From the NCBI RefSeq assembly GCF_022869865.1, contig NZ_CP094984.1, forward strand, positions 1,178,001 to 1,242,000: DNA of 64,000 bases, in the 5' to 3' direction. The notes beneath the pieces were generated by a model that was not told the origin of the DNA, did no database searches, and was given only the letters and a program-made list of their open reading frames with translations. The stretch comes from Arthrobacter zhangbolii. Its GTDB lineage: Bacteria; Actinomycetota; Actinomycetes; Actinomycetales; Micrococcaceae. Below are positions 17,627 to 26,185 of this stretch, piece by piece; position 1 is the stretch's first letter; each line of letters begins with the position of its first letter. A program made the position numbers and the translations under genes.

Positions 17627-19626
17627 CACTGATGACCGAGTGGGGAACGGACCTGGATCCGGCCGCCGTGCTGCAGGAATACCCCCGGCCCCAGCTCGTG
17701 CGCGACAGCTACCTGAACCTGAACGGGTACTGGGAATACGCCATCACTGCAGGCGGACGCGAAGAGTCGCCGGAGGCGTGGGACGGGCAGATTTTGGTGC
17801 CGTTCTCCCCGGAGGCACCGCTGTCCGGCGTCGGCCGGCAGCTGCAGCCTTCGGAGGCGCTCTGGTACCGGCGCACGTTCATCCTGCCCGCGGACTTCGC
17901 CGGGGACACAGGCTTGGCGGGGGAGCGGGTGCTGCTGCACTTCGGCGCCGTGGACCAAAGCTGCACCGTCACGGTCAACGGTGTTCCAGTAGGCGGGCAC
18001 GACGGCGGCTACCTGCCGTTCAGCCTGGACGTCACCAAGGCGCTGGCCGGGCAATCCGGCGCAGAGCAGGAGCTCGTGGTCCGGGTGCGGGACATCAGCG
18101 ACACCGGCTACCACAGCCGCGGCAAGCAGAAGCTGGACCGGGGCGGCATCTGGTACACGGCGCAGTCCGGCATCTGGCAGACCGTGTGGCTCGAATCGGT
18201 GCCCGGAAAATCCATTGGGGGATTGGCCCTGGTGCCGGATCTGGACTCGGTGACGGTTACCGTGCAGGTCAGCGATGCCGGTACGGCGGGCACCGCCAGC
18301 ACCGGGCATGGCAGTATCGAGGCCGATGCGGCGGGGACGGGCTCCGGCGCCGCAAACGGAGGTGAATCCGAGGACACCGGTTCCGGAGTGGCCGGTCCCT
18401 CCGAAGCCGGAACCCCGGCCGGGGGAGCGGACCTGAGCAGTGCCGGAGTGGCCGTGCCCTCCGAAGCCGGAACCCCGGCAGGCGGAGCAGACCTGAGCGC
18501 CGAGATCACCGTCTCCGCGGCTGGACAGACTGTGGCGCGCGCCGTCGTCGTCCCCGGTGTTCCACTGCGCCTTGCCATTCCCCACCCGCACCTGTGGACC
18601 CCGGAGGACCCGTTTCTTTATGACGTTCAGGTGCGGCTGCTCGACGGCGGGCGCGAAGTGGACCGGGTACAGAGCTACACCGGGCTGCGGACCTTCGGCA
18701 TGGGTCCTGACGCCGCAGGGCGGCTGCGGTTGCTGCTCAACGGCCACCCCTACTTCCATGCCGGGCTGCTGGACCAGGGTTACTGGCCGGACGGGCTGTA
18801 CACCGCGCCGTCGGACGCCGCGCTGGCTTCCGATATTGAACGGGCACGAGACCTGGGCTTCACCATGCTGCGCAAACACATCAAGATTGAACCGTTGCGC
18901 TGGTACTACCACTGCGACCGGCTGGGAATGCTGGTCTGGCAGGATCTGGTCAACGGCGGGACCACGTACCGGCATTCGGTGGTCACCGCTCCTGCCGTGG
19001 CAGGGACGCACCGGCGGGATAACGCGTATCTTGCCTTCGGCCGTGATGAGGAAGCCGGACGGGCCGAGTTCCTGGCGGAGATGCACGGCACGGTGGAGCT
19101 GCTCCGCAACACTGTCAGCCTGGCCGTCTGGGTGCCCTTCAACGAAGCCTGGGGCCAGTTCGACGCCAACGCGGTCACCGCGCAGCTGCGCCGGCTGGAT
19201 CCCACCCGCAGCATCGACCATGCCAGCGGCTGGCATGACCAGGGTGGCGGCGACATGAAAAGCCTGCACGTCTATTTCCTGCCGTTCCGGTTGCGGAAAG
19301 CCTGGCTGCGAGGCAGCCGCGCCGTCGTCCTCTCCGAATACGGCGGCTACAGCCTGCGCATCCCCGGACACACGTTCAATACCAAGGAGTTCGGCTATCG
19401 GAGCTTCCGGACCAGGCAGGCATTGCAGCGTGCTTACCGCCGGCTGCATACCCGGCAGATCGAACCGGCGGTGGCGCGCGGCCTCGCGGCCACGGTCTAT
19501 ACCCAGCTCACCGACGTCGAGGACGAGGTCAATGGGCTGCTCACCTATGACCGGGCGGTGCTGAAGATCGACGCCGGGACGCTGCGGGAGGTTAATGCCC
19601 GGCTGATCCGTGCTGCGGGGCAGTGA
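17623..19626 (+). CDS. Glycoside hydrolase family 2 protein (beta-galactosidase/beta-glucuronidase-like)
   Basis: Protein of 667 aa with the GH2 order: jelly-roll sugar-binding domain (LNLNGYWEYAI, ALWYRRTF, VTVNGVPVGGHDGGYLPFS), Ig-like domain, then TIM barrel. In the barrel, WVPFNEAWGQFD holds the acid/base Glu and VLSEYGGY the nucleophile Glu. No signal peptide, so it works on imported sugar. The Ig-like domain has an inserted Gly/Ala/Ser-rich stretch with a 20-residue unit present twice. GTG 17623 overlaps the MFS stop; ATG 17632 is the alternative. Substrate not deducible. Confidence 0.88.
   Translation: MTLMTEWGTDLDPAAVLQEYPRPQLVRDSYLNLNGYWEYAITAGGREESPEAWDGQILVPFSPEAPLSGVGRQLQPSEALWYRRTFILPADFAGDTGLAGERVLLHFGAVDQSCTVTVNGVPVGGHDGGYLPFSLDVTKALAGQSGAEQELVVRVRDISDTGYHSRGKQKLDRGGIWYTAQSGIWQTVWLESVPGKSIGGLALVPDLDSVTVTVQVSDAGTAGTASTGHGSIEADAAGTGSGAANGGESEDTGSGVAGPSEAGTPAGGADLSSAGVAVPSEAGTPAGGADLSAEITVSAAGQTVARAVVVPGVPLRLAIPHPHLWTPEDPFLYDVQVRLLDGGREVDRVQSYTGLRTFGMGPDAAGRLRLLLNGHPYFHAGLLDQGYWPDGLYTAPSDAALASDIERARDLGFTMLRKHIKIEPLRWYYHCDRLGMLVWQDLVNGGTTYRHSVVTAPAVAGTHRRDNAYLAFGRDEEAGRAEFLAEMHGTVELLRNTVSLAVWVPFNEAWGQFDANAVTAQLRRLDPTRSIDHASGWHDQGGGDMKSLHVYFLPFRLRKAWLRGSRAVVLSEYGGYSLRIPGHTFNTKEFGYRSFRTRQALQRAYRRLHTRQIEPAVARGLAATVYTQLTDVEDEVNGLLTYDRAVLKIDAGTLREVNARLIRAAGQ
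18383..18498 (+). repeat. 60-bp tandem duplication inside the GH2 gene
   Basis: Copies at 18383-18438 and 18443-18498 differ at only a few positions and both encode PSEAGTPAGGADLS. The 60-bp period keeps the frame and lengthens a linker in the Ig-like domain. Confidence 0.85.
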
Positions 19627-19661
19627 CCGGCGGGTTTTCTGCTGCGGTCCGTGACAATCGA

Positions 19662-19730
19662 CCGGTTTGGGAAATCCCTGCCAGTTTGCGGCGGAGGGAA
19701 TTCCCAAAACGGCAGGGAATTCCCAACCGG
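19662..19730. repeat. Palindromic repeat element, copy A
   Basis: Left arm 19662-19682 (CCGGTTTGGGAAATCCCTGC on) pairs with right arm 19711-19730 (GGCAGGGAATTCCCAACCGG). The centre again contains GGGAATTCCC. About 80% identical to copy B at 20768-20837, in the same orientation. It ends 9 bp after the stop of the DUF559-like gene and could also act as a terminator. Confidence 0.75.
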
Positions 19731-19738
19731 CAGAGAAT

Positions 19739-20683
19739 TCAGCGCTGGCGGCGGGTTGGAGACAGGCCAGCTTGGATCAGCCGGTGGACCAGGCTCTCCG
19801 GGTGCTGCGCCGGCATGCGGATATCGCGCCAGGACCAGCGGACAAAAGCGACCCCGGTTGCACGGATGGCGTCTTCCCGGCGCTTTTCCTGCATCAGCGT
19901 GTCCCACGACGGAGGGAGTACGGATCCGTTGGCACCGTACTTCACTGCACCGTCGAATTCTCCGACCACCCGCTGGTCCTTCCAATAAAAATCTGTTCGG
20001 AAGCGACCCATTGAAGTAAGAAATTCATACTGAAGCTCCGGAACCGGAAAACCATGGCGGTGCAGAACTGCACGTGAATACGATTCCCCGGGGGACTCGG
20101 ACCGGGGGTCGGCAAAGTCGATTACGCGCCGGGCCCTCGTCTGTTTGGCCATGTCGGGCAGGTTCCGAGCCAGTTTTTCCAGCTCGTCTTTGTTCGTGGC
20201 TGGGCGGCCGTGCACCAGGTGCGGGCGCAGGACACTGTCCATAGCCGGAACCGAGTGCTCGAAAGCCAGATACACGGCCATGTCCAGGGCGGTCTGTGCA
20301 CGGGAGGTCAGCGACATTCCCTCCACAACATCGAGCGGCTCCAGCAGCTTGCGTTCCGTCCAGTGGAGACCGCCCCGGCGCCGGCCGTGGGAGGACGGGG
20401 AAGCCAGCAGTAGCACCTCAGGTGGTGAATCGATCACCGGTAGCCCCCAAATGACGGCGGCGGACTGCTGGACGAGGACGCGTTGCCCGGGCACCTGTTG
20501 TGATGCTGCCTGGATACGTACCCGCTCTTTTTCCCAGGCACGGAGCTGTCGCCATACCTCGACGTCGATATAGATCCCGGCACGAAGCCTCACCAGTTGC
20601 CCCGCCCGGCACTGCAGGGCAAGGGAACGGCGGCCTGAGCCGAAGGAATCGGCGTCAGCCGCGAAGATGAGCTCGGGATTCAC
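19739..20683 (-). CDS. DUF559-like / endonuclease-fold protein with AbiEi-like N-terminus
   Basis: Protein of 314 aa of a type common in Arthrobacter and relatives, function unproven. The N-terminal part (RAGQLVRLRAGIYIDVEVW) looks like the short winged-helix seen in AbiEi-type antitoxins. The C-terminal part has FRTDFYWKDQRVVGEFDG...KY, a D-x(n)-E-x-D...K pattern that fits the PD-(D/E)XK nuclease fold of DUF559/Vsr-like domains, followed by RREDAIRATGVAFVRWSW. The start is a GTG; its AT content is a little higher than that of its neighbours. No cognate toxin gene is adjacent. The gene is framed by palindromic repeats A and B. Confidence 0.65.
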   Translation of the reverse strand: MNPELIFAADADSFGSGRRSLALQCRAGQLVRLRAGIYIDVEVWRQLRAWEKERVRIQAASQQVPGQRVLVQQSAAVIWGLPVIDSPPEVLLLASPSSHGRRRGGLHWTERKLLEPLDVVEGMSLTSRAQTALDMAVYLAFEHSVPAMDSVLRPHLVHGRPATNKDELEKLARNLPDMAKQTRARRVIDFADPRSESPGESYSRAVLHRHGFPVPELQYEFLTSMGRFRTDFYWKDQRVVGEFDGAVKYGANGSVLPPSWDTLMQEKRREDAIRATGVAFVRWSWRDIRMPAQHPESLVHRLIQAGLSPTRRQR

Positions 20684-20767
20684 GCCTTCAGGGTGGAAGG
20701 GCGGTGGCGTAGATGCGAGCGAACCAGGCTCAAATGTGGAAAACCTGCGGCTCGGAGAGAGAATCTA

Positions 20768-20837
20768 CCGGTTTGGGAAATTCCTGCCACTTTGCAGCGG
20801 AGGGAATTCTCAGACCGGCAGGAAAACCCCAAACCGG
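20768..20837. repeat. Palindromic repeat element, copy B
   Basis: Left arm 20768-20788 (CCGGTTTGGGAAATTCCTGC on) pairs with right arm 20817-20837 (GGCAGGAAAACCCCAAACCG on). Changes against copy A occur in both arms. It lies between the start of the DUF559-like gene and the end of the VOC gene. Confidence 0.75.
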
Positions 20838-20853
20838 CAGCAAAACCCCGGAG

Positions 20854-21513
20854 CTAGATCTCCACCCGGCCGTTGGCGGTGTCGAAGGTGACCGACATGA
20901 TGCCGGGCGTGCCGGCCGGAGCGATCCAGGTGACGTCGACGCCCTCCAGCGGTGCCTCCACCGGGTGGCCCAGCCAGTCAGTGACCCGGGCAGCCGACCC
21001 GGCGATGGTCAGCGAATTCAGTTTCACCGAACCGGGCATCCCGGGCAGGGCATTGGAGGGGTGCAGTGCCTCGGTGCCGTCATCCCAGCGCAGCAGGTAG
21101 GGCACCTGGGGATCCGCGATCAGGCCGTTGATGCCGATCTGGCGCCAGGTGAGTTCCTGGCCATCAGGGAATTTGCGGTTGCCCGGCACTGACGGGCGGC
21201 CCAGGCGTTCTTCGAAGGGCGAGAGGTCATCGACTGCAACGCACCACCCCATCCAGCCGCCTCCGCATTCGGAGCGCTGGCGGACGGCCTGCCCGAAGGG
21301 CGCCTTGTCCGAGGCAGGGTGGTTGAGCACCTCGACAACTTCCACATATTGGTTGTTGGCCAGGGGCAGGATCATATTGCGGGTACCGAATCGGGGGTGG
21401 ACGCCACCCTTTACGAAGTCGGCTCCGAGAGCAGCAGCAATCCTCTCGGTGGTGGCCAAAAGACCGTCGGATTCACAGGCATAAGAAACATGGTCCAAGC
21501 GCATGCGGCTCAT
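20854..21513 (-). CDS. VOC-family protein (glyoxalase-like domain)
   Basis: Protein of 219 aa. LDHVSYACESDGL at the N-terminus, GTRNMILPLANNQYVEVVEVL, and RWDDGTEALHPS resemble the Glyoxalase_3 type (PF13468), which pairs two beta-alpha-beta-beta-beta modules. An H in LDHV and E in YVEVVEV could bind metal. Substrate unknown. It is transcribed away from the riboswitch-metY unit, and the two starts are about 350 bp apart. Confidence 0.75.
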   Translation of the reverse strand: MSRMRLDHVSYACESDGLLATTERIAAALGADFVKGGVHPRFGTRNMILPLANNQYVEVVEVLNHPASDKAPFGQAVRQRSECGGGWMGWCVAVDDLSPFEERLGRPSVPGNRKFPDGQELTWRQIGINGLIADPQVPYLLRWDDGTEALHPSNALPGMPGSVKLNSLTIAGSAARVTDWLGHPVEAPLEGVDVTWIAPAGTPGIMSVTFDTANGRVEI

Positions 21514-21659
21514 TGTGGCACGTTGTGATGCCCGTCTCGACTAAGGGAAGCCTAAGAAGAAATCCAGTTGCCTCAGGACACGAAATCTATACACGGGGCC
21601 GGTTATTTTTTCACGAAAAGTCACGAAGGTTGCGCATCCTCAGCGGATCAGTTTTTATG

Positions 21660-21790
21660 GGTGCAGGTCATGAGTGCCAGCAGATAGCCCCGGCTTGCTG
21701 GCCGGCAACCCTCCAACCGCGGTGGGGTGCCCCGGGTGAAGACCTGGCCGCACGCCAAAAGGGCGTCCGGCAAGCGCGGGTCCCACAAAC
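21660..21790 (+). ncRNA. SAM-IV-type riboswitch
   Basis: The segment has the conserved actinobacterial core: CATGAGTGCCAGC, AGCCCCGGCTTGCTGGCCGG, CAACCCTCC, GCGGTGGGGTGCCCCGGGTG. The closing helix is CAGGTC 21664-21669 with GACCTG 21741-21746. After it comes a further hairpin (ACGCC/GGGCGT, about 21752-21766) as expected for SAM-IV rather than SAM-I. It precedes metY-metX, methionine genes normally turned off by S-adenosylmethionine. A stem ACATCCGG/CCGGATGT (about 21801-21821) follows without a T-run, so control may be at translation. Confidence 0.88.
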
Positions 21791-21861
21791 CCCACCGGAC
21801 ATCCGGCGTACCCGGATGTTCCCGCGAAGGTAGTGTGCGGCCCCTGGAATGAGGGAGCATC

Positions 21862-23178
21862 ATGAGTGCAGATTGGTCTTTTGAAACCCGTCAGATCCAC
21901 GTAGGACAGGAGCCCGACGCCGTCACCGGCGCCCGCGCCCTGCCCATCTACCAGACATCGTCCTTCGTCTTTCCCAGCGCCGAGGCAGCCGCAAACCGGT
22001 TTGCCCTGGCCGATCTTGAACCCATCTACACCCGGATCGGAAACCCCACCCAGGAAGCGGTGGAGAACCGGATCGCGTCCCTGGAAGGCGGGGTCGGCGC
22101 ACTGCTGCTGGCCTCGGGACAGGCCGCGGAAACCTTCGCCCTGCTGAACGTGGCCCAGGCCGGTGACCACATTGTGGCCAGCCCCAGCCTGTACGGCGGC
22201 ACGTACAACCTGTTAAAGCACACGCTGAAGAAGTTCGGCATCGAGACCACCTTTGTGCAGGACCCGGATGACCTGGAGCAGTGGCGCACCGCGGTGCAGC
22301 CCAACACCAAGGCGTTCTTCGGCGAGGTGGTGTCCAACCCGCGCCAGGACGTACTGGACCTTGAAGGCATCAGCGCCGTGGCACACCAGGCCGGGGTGCC
22401 GCTGATCGTGGACAACACGCTCGCCACGCCGTACCTCATCCGCCCCATTGAATGGGGTGCGGACATTGTGGTGCACTCGGCCACCAAGTACCTCGGCGGG
22501 CACGGCACCTCCATTGCCGGCGTCATCGTGGATTCGGGGAACTTCGACTTCGCGGCGGACCCGGAGAAGTTCCCCGGCTTCAACACACCGGATGAGAGCT
22601 ACAACGGGCTGGTCTACGCCCGGGACCTGGGGGTCGGGAGCCCGCTTGGCGCCAACCTGGCCTTCATCCTCAAGGCACGTGTGCAGCTGCTGCGCGATCT
22701 CGGCTCGGCGGTCTCACCGTTCAACGCGTTCCTTATTGCCCAGGGCCTGGAAACCCTCAGCCTGCGGGTGGAGCGGCACGTGGCCAACGCCGTCGAGGTT
22801 GCCAACTGGCTGGAGGCGCACGACGACGTCCTGTCCGTTGCGTACGCGGGCCTGGAGTCGAGCCCGTGGTTCGAACGCGGACGCAAGTACGGCCCGCGCG
22901 GAACGGGGGCCATTGTGTCCTTCGAGATTGCCGGGGGAGTGGAAGCAGGCAAGCGGTTCGTGGATGGTTTGGAACTGCACTCCCATGTGGCCAACGTGGG
23001 TGACGTGCGCTCGCTGGTCATCCATCCGGCCTCCACCACGCACAGCCAGCTGGGAGCCGAGGCGCAGCTCGCCGCCGGAGTCAGCCCCGGGCTCGTGCGG
23101 CTCTCCGTGGGCATCGAGCACATTGACGACATCCTCGCGGATCTCGAGGCCGGCTTCCGGGCCGCCAAGGGCGCGTAA
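21862..23178 (+). CDS. metY: O-acetylhomoserine sulfhydrylase (aminocarboxypropyltransferase)
   Basis: PLP enzyme of 438 aa of the Cys/Met metabolism family that makes homocysteine from O-acetylhomoserine and sulfide. The PLP lysine is K209 in VVHSATKYLGGHGT. YTRIGNPT (57-63), SGQAAE, SLYGGTYNLL and VDNTLATPYL are family blocks. GAGGGAG stands before ATG 21862. Transcription should pass through the SAM riboswitch; metX follows after 9 nt, giving the direct sulfhydrylation route. Confidence 0.95.
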   Translation: MSADWSFETRQIHVGQEPDAVTGARALPIYQTSSFVFPSAEAAANRFALADLEPIYTRIGNPTQEAVENRIASLEGGVGALLLASGQAAETFALLNVAQAGDHIVASPSLYGGTYNLLKHTLKKFGIETTFVQDPDDLEQWRTAVQPNTKAFFGEVVSNPRQDVLDLEGISAVAHQAGVPLIVDNTLATPYLIRPIEWGADIVVHSATKYLGGHGTSIAGVIVDSGNFDFAADPEKFPGFNTPDESYNGLVYARDLGVGSPLGANLAFILKARVQLLRDLGSAVSPFNAFLIAQGLETLSLRVERHVANAVEVANWLEAHDDVLSVAYAGLESSPWFERGRKYGPRGTGAIVSFEIAGGVEAGKRFVDGLELHSHVANVGDVRSLVIHPASTTHSQLGAEAQLAAGVSPGLVRLSVGIEHIDDILADLEAGFRAAKGA

Positions 23179-23187
23179 CGGGGCACC

Positions 23188-24312
23188 GTGACTATTCGGC
23201 ATTCTGCACCGCAGTACCCCGCCACCGCCGTGGACGGGGTGCTGCGGTTCGCCTCGATCGGCGGACTTGAACTGGAAACCGGCGGATACCTGCCCGACGT
23301 CGTCCTCGGGTATGAGACGTGGGGCCAGCTGAACGCGGACGCGAGCAACGCCGTGTTTGTGGCCCACGCCCTCACCGGAAGCACCCATGTGGCCCGCGGG
23401 CACACGGATGAGCCCGGCTGGTGGGATGAGCTGGTGGGGCCGGGCCGGCCCGTGGACACCAATCGGTTCTACGTGGTCGCGGCGAATATGATCGGCGGCT
23501 GCTACGGCTCCACCGGCCCGTCCTCGCTGGACCCGCAGGGCCTGCCGTGGGGCTCACGGTTCCCGCTGGTTACCATCCGTGACGCCGTGCGGGCCGAGGC
23601 ACGGCTGGCGGACCGCCTTGGCATAGCCCGTTGGCATGCCGTGCTGGGCGGCTCCCTGGGCGGGGCGCGGGCGCTGGAATGGGCGGCCACGGAACCGGAC
23701 CGGGTGCAGCGCTGTGCCGTGATCGCGGCAACCCCGGCCAGCACCGCCGAACAGATCGCCTTTGCGCAGGCGCAGATTGCCGCCATCCGGCTGGACCCGG
23801 ACTTCAGCGGCGGCGATTACTACAACGGGAACCCGCCCCTGGCAGGCCTCGGCCTGGCCCGGCGGATCGCCCACATTACCTACCGGTCCGAACCGGAGCT
23901 CGAATACCGGTTCGGGCGCAGCCCGCAGGAGGACGAGAACCCCTTCGGCGCCGTTTTGCCCGCTGAACGGGGCCGATACGCCGTCGAAAGCTACCTCGAC
24001 CACCAGGCCGGCAAGCTGGCCGGCCGTTTCGACGCCAATACCTACCTGGTCCTGACCGAAGCGCTGATGGGGCACGACGTCGCCCGCGGGCGCGGCTCGC
24101 TGCGCCAGGCCCTGGCGCGGACGACGGCGGAATTCTTTGTGGCTGCCGTGGAATCAGACCGCCTCTACTTTCCACAGCAATCGGCCGACCTCGCTGCGGC
24201 GCTGCCGCGCGGCACACAGGTGCATTTGATCCGCGCCCCGATAGGGCACGACGGTTTCCTCACCAACGTGCGGGAGATCGCCGGCCCGCTGCAGGCAGCC
24301 TTCTTCGCCTAG
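23188..24312 (+). CDS. metX: Homoserine O-acetyltransferase
   Basis: Alpha/beta-hydrolase acyltransferase of 374 aa that acetylates homoserine with acetyl-CoA for MetY. Nucleophile S156 is in AVLGGSLGGARALEW. Other blocks are VFVAHALTGSTHV, NMIGGCYGSTGPSS and the catalytic HDGFL near the C-terminus, with D in YFPQQSADL. GTG start; read together with metY. Confidence 0.95.
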   Translation: MTIRHSAPQYPATAVDGVLRFASIGGLELETGGYLPDVVLGYETWGQLNADASNAVFVAHALTGSTHVARGHTDEPGWWDELVGPGRPVDTNRFYVVAANMIGGCYGSTGPSSLDPQGLPWGSRFPLVTIRDAVRAEARLADRLGIARWHAVLGGSLGGARALEWAATEPDRVQRCAVIAATPASTAEQIAFAQAQIAAIRLDPDFSGGDYYNGNPPLAGLGLARRIAHITYRSEPELEYRFGRSPQEDENPFGAVLPAERGRYAVESYLDHQAGKLAGRFDANTYLVLTEALMGHDVARGRGSLRQALARTTAEFFVAAVESDRLYFPQQSADLAAALPRGTQVHLIRAPIGHDGFLTNVREIAGPLQAAFFA

Positions 24313-24419
24313 CGGAACGGTGGAACGCCCGGCACCGCCGGAGGCAATCCCTGCCGCGGACGCTCGGTACCGGAATTCCTCCCTTGCCAACGGGTCCTGT
24401 CCGGGCGAAAACTCTTCCC

Positions 24420-24845
24420 ATGACAGACCGCATCCACCTTTCCGGACGTGCCCGGTGCTCACCGCAGGTGCTCTGGCACACGCTCGTGGACAACCGCGCC
24501 GCCTGGTGGCCGGACATGGACTTCGCGCCCCACCCCGGCGCCCCGCTGCAGGAGCGCTGGATGGAGGACGGAGTGGAACACATTTCACGCGGAACGGTCC
24601 TGGCCGTAGCCCCGGAGAAACTGCTCTCCTTCCGGTGGACGGCCCCGGACTGGGAGGCACACACCGTGGTGAGTTTTGAACTGATCCCGGCCGACGACGA
24701 CGGCGGCGGCAGCGGGGGCGCGACGGACGTCGCCGTCACCGAAAGCGGGTTCTCCGGGCTGAAATCCGGCCCGGAACTTTCCGAGGCGCACCGCGAAGGC
24801 TGGGCGTTTCACCTGGCCAACCTGATTGAGCAGGCGGAGAAGTGA
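24420..24845 (+). CDS. SRPBCC (AHSA1/START-like) domain protein
   Basis: Protein of 141 aa with the helix-grip fold pattern: strand-helix start (IHLSGRARCSPQVLWHTLVD), LQERWMEDG, GTVLAVAPEKLLSFRWT, and the closing helix GWAFHLANLIEQAEK. Such proteins bind hydrophobic ligands; ligand unknown. The frame is open to ATG 24384, but 24420 gives the usual N-terminus. Confidence 0.75.
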   Translation: MTDRIHLSGRARCSPQVLWHTLVDNRAAWWPDMDFAPHPGAPLQERWMEDGVEHISRGTVLAVAPEKLLSFRWTAPDWEAHTVVSFELIPADDDGGGSGGATDVAVTESGFSGLKSGPELSEAHREGWAFHLANLIEQAEK

Positions 24846-24868
24846 ACGTGAATCAGGCGCGGGCAGGT

Positions 24869-24874
24869 TAGCCT
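24869..24874 (+). promoter_or_regulatory. -10 box (TAGCCT), leaderless
   Basis: TAGCCT lies 7 nt before ATG 24882 and no Shine-Dalgarno sequence is present. Confidence 0.42.
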
Positions 24875-24881
24875 TGGCGCC

Positions 24882-25235
24882 ATGAGTGAAACAGCGGATG
24901 CCTCCAACCGCCGTCCGGGCCGGGCAGCGCGGATCCTCAGGGCATCCGCGCTTCCGCTGGTGGCCGGAGTGCTGGTGCTGACCGGAGCAGTGCTGGCCGC
25001 GACCGGGACAACGGAGTCCTTCGGCTGGTTCTCCTACGCTCCGCTGCAGGAAGGAACGCAGGCAACAGGCGTGGGACCCGGAAGCCTGCTGGTGCTCACC
25101 GGCAGAATGCAGCTGGGCTATCTGCTGATCGGCACAGGCCTGGTTGCCGCCGCCTTCTGGGGCGGGTTCCGGCTGGGACGGCGGCCCGGGTCCGCCCGCA
25201 GTACGCGTCGTCAGGACCCGGCACCGCAGGACTAG
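24882..25235 (+). CDS. Small membrane protein, unknown function
   Basis: 117 aa with two membrane segments, ASALPLVAGVLVLTGAVLAA and LQLGYLLIGTGLVAAAFWG-like (near 95-112), and a short basic tail RRPGSARSTRRQD. No family recognised. Its TAG overlaps the stop of the convergent SGNH hydrolase gene. Confidence 0.65.
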   Translation: MSETADASNRRPGRAARILRASALPLVAGVLVLTGAVLAATGTTESFGWFSYAPLQEGTQATGVGPGSLLVLTGRMQLGYLLIGTGLVAAAFWGGFRLGRRPGSARSTRRQDPAPQD

Positions 25236-26098
25236 TCTTCCGTGTCGGAGCCCAGGGGCATGGGGGCACCGAACATGGGCGCCGCGTCCGGCCGCTTGGC
25301 GGAGATGCCGTCACCGGAAGACTTATGCCGTACCCGGCGGACCACCCACGGGAACAGGAATTCCCGGGCCCAGACCAGGTCTTCGGAGCGGGCCGTCCGC
25401 CAGTTCTTGGGCGGCAGCGGCTTGTTCTCCAGCGGTTCGAGCGTATGCGGGACATTGAGTGTATCCAGGACCATCGCGGCGATGGTGTGGTGTCCGAGCG
25501 GTGAGAAGTGCAGCCGGTCCGGCGCCCACATCTGCGCGTCGCTCAGCTCTCGGAGTGCCCACATGTCAGCGATTACCGCATCATGCCGTGCAGCCACGGT
25601 CCGCAGGTTCTCGTTGTAGATGGCGACCCTTCCACGCACGCTGCCGATAACCGGCGTGCTGCCCAAATCCGGGCCGGTGAACAGCACCACGGTGGCCCCG
25701 GTGCCGCGCAGCCTGGCGATGGCGCCGTCCATGCGTTCGGCGAGCTTGTCCGGATCCCCTCCGGGCCTGATCACGTCGTTGCCGCCGGCGCAGATGGTGA
25801 TGAGGTCCGGTTTCAGGGACAGCGCAGGTTCCAGCTGTTCGTCAATGATCTGGTTCAGCAGCCGGCCGCGAATGGCGAGATTGGCGTAAGCGAAGTCCGG
25901 GTGTCCTGCCGCGAGTTCCTCGGCTACACGGTCCGCCCAGCCGCGGTTCCCGCCGGGGCTGTCAGGATTCGGATCCCCAATGCCCTCTGTGAAGGAATCT
26001 CCGAGTGCCACGAACCGGCTCCAAGGATGAGGCGGGACCTCCGGTGTGGCAGATTCAGCCTGGATGTCCGGGGTATGCGGTGTCGAATTTGTACTCAC
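25232..26098 (-). CDS. SGNH/GDSL hydrolase family protein
   Basis: Protein of 288 aa. The catalytic serine is in FVALGDSFTEGIGDP (block I), the oxyanion Asn in CAGGNDVIRPGG (block III), and the Asp-His pair in PDRLHFSPLGHHTIA (block V). No signal peptide, so it probably acts in the cytoplasm on an ester or acyl group. GTG start. Its stop overlaps that of the small membrane protein on the other strand. Confidence 0.88.
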   Translation of the reverse strand: MSTNSTPHTPDIQAESATPEVPPHPWSRFVALGDSFTEGIGDPNPDSPGGNRGWADRVAEELAAGHPDFAYANLAIRGRLLNQIIDEQLEPALSLKPDLITICAGGNDVIRPGGDPDKLAERMDGAIARLRGTGATVVLFTGPDLGSTPVIGSVRGRVAIYNENLRTVAARHDAVIADMWALRELSDAQMWAPDRLHFSPLGHHTIAAMVLDTLNVPHTLEPLENKPLPPKNWRTARSEDLVWAREFLFPWVVRRVRHKSSGDGISAKRPDAAPMFGAPMPLGSDTED

Positions 26099-26185
26099 CG
26101 GTCAATACTCGCAAACGGGGTCCGGGCTACGCGACCGTAGGTTGCGCATTCCGGCCGCGGGGACCAAAAGTGCCAGAATAAGGAA

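Noticed and set aside
17410-19707. 765-codon minus frame under the GH2 gene
   Set aside because: The GH2 frame has all catalytic motifs; the antisense product has no recognisable features.
19739-20683. DUF559-like gene as half of an AbiE-type toxin-antitoxin pair
   Set aside because: Only the short N-terminal segment resembles AbiEi; no AbiEii-type nucleotidyltransferase gene is next to it.
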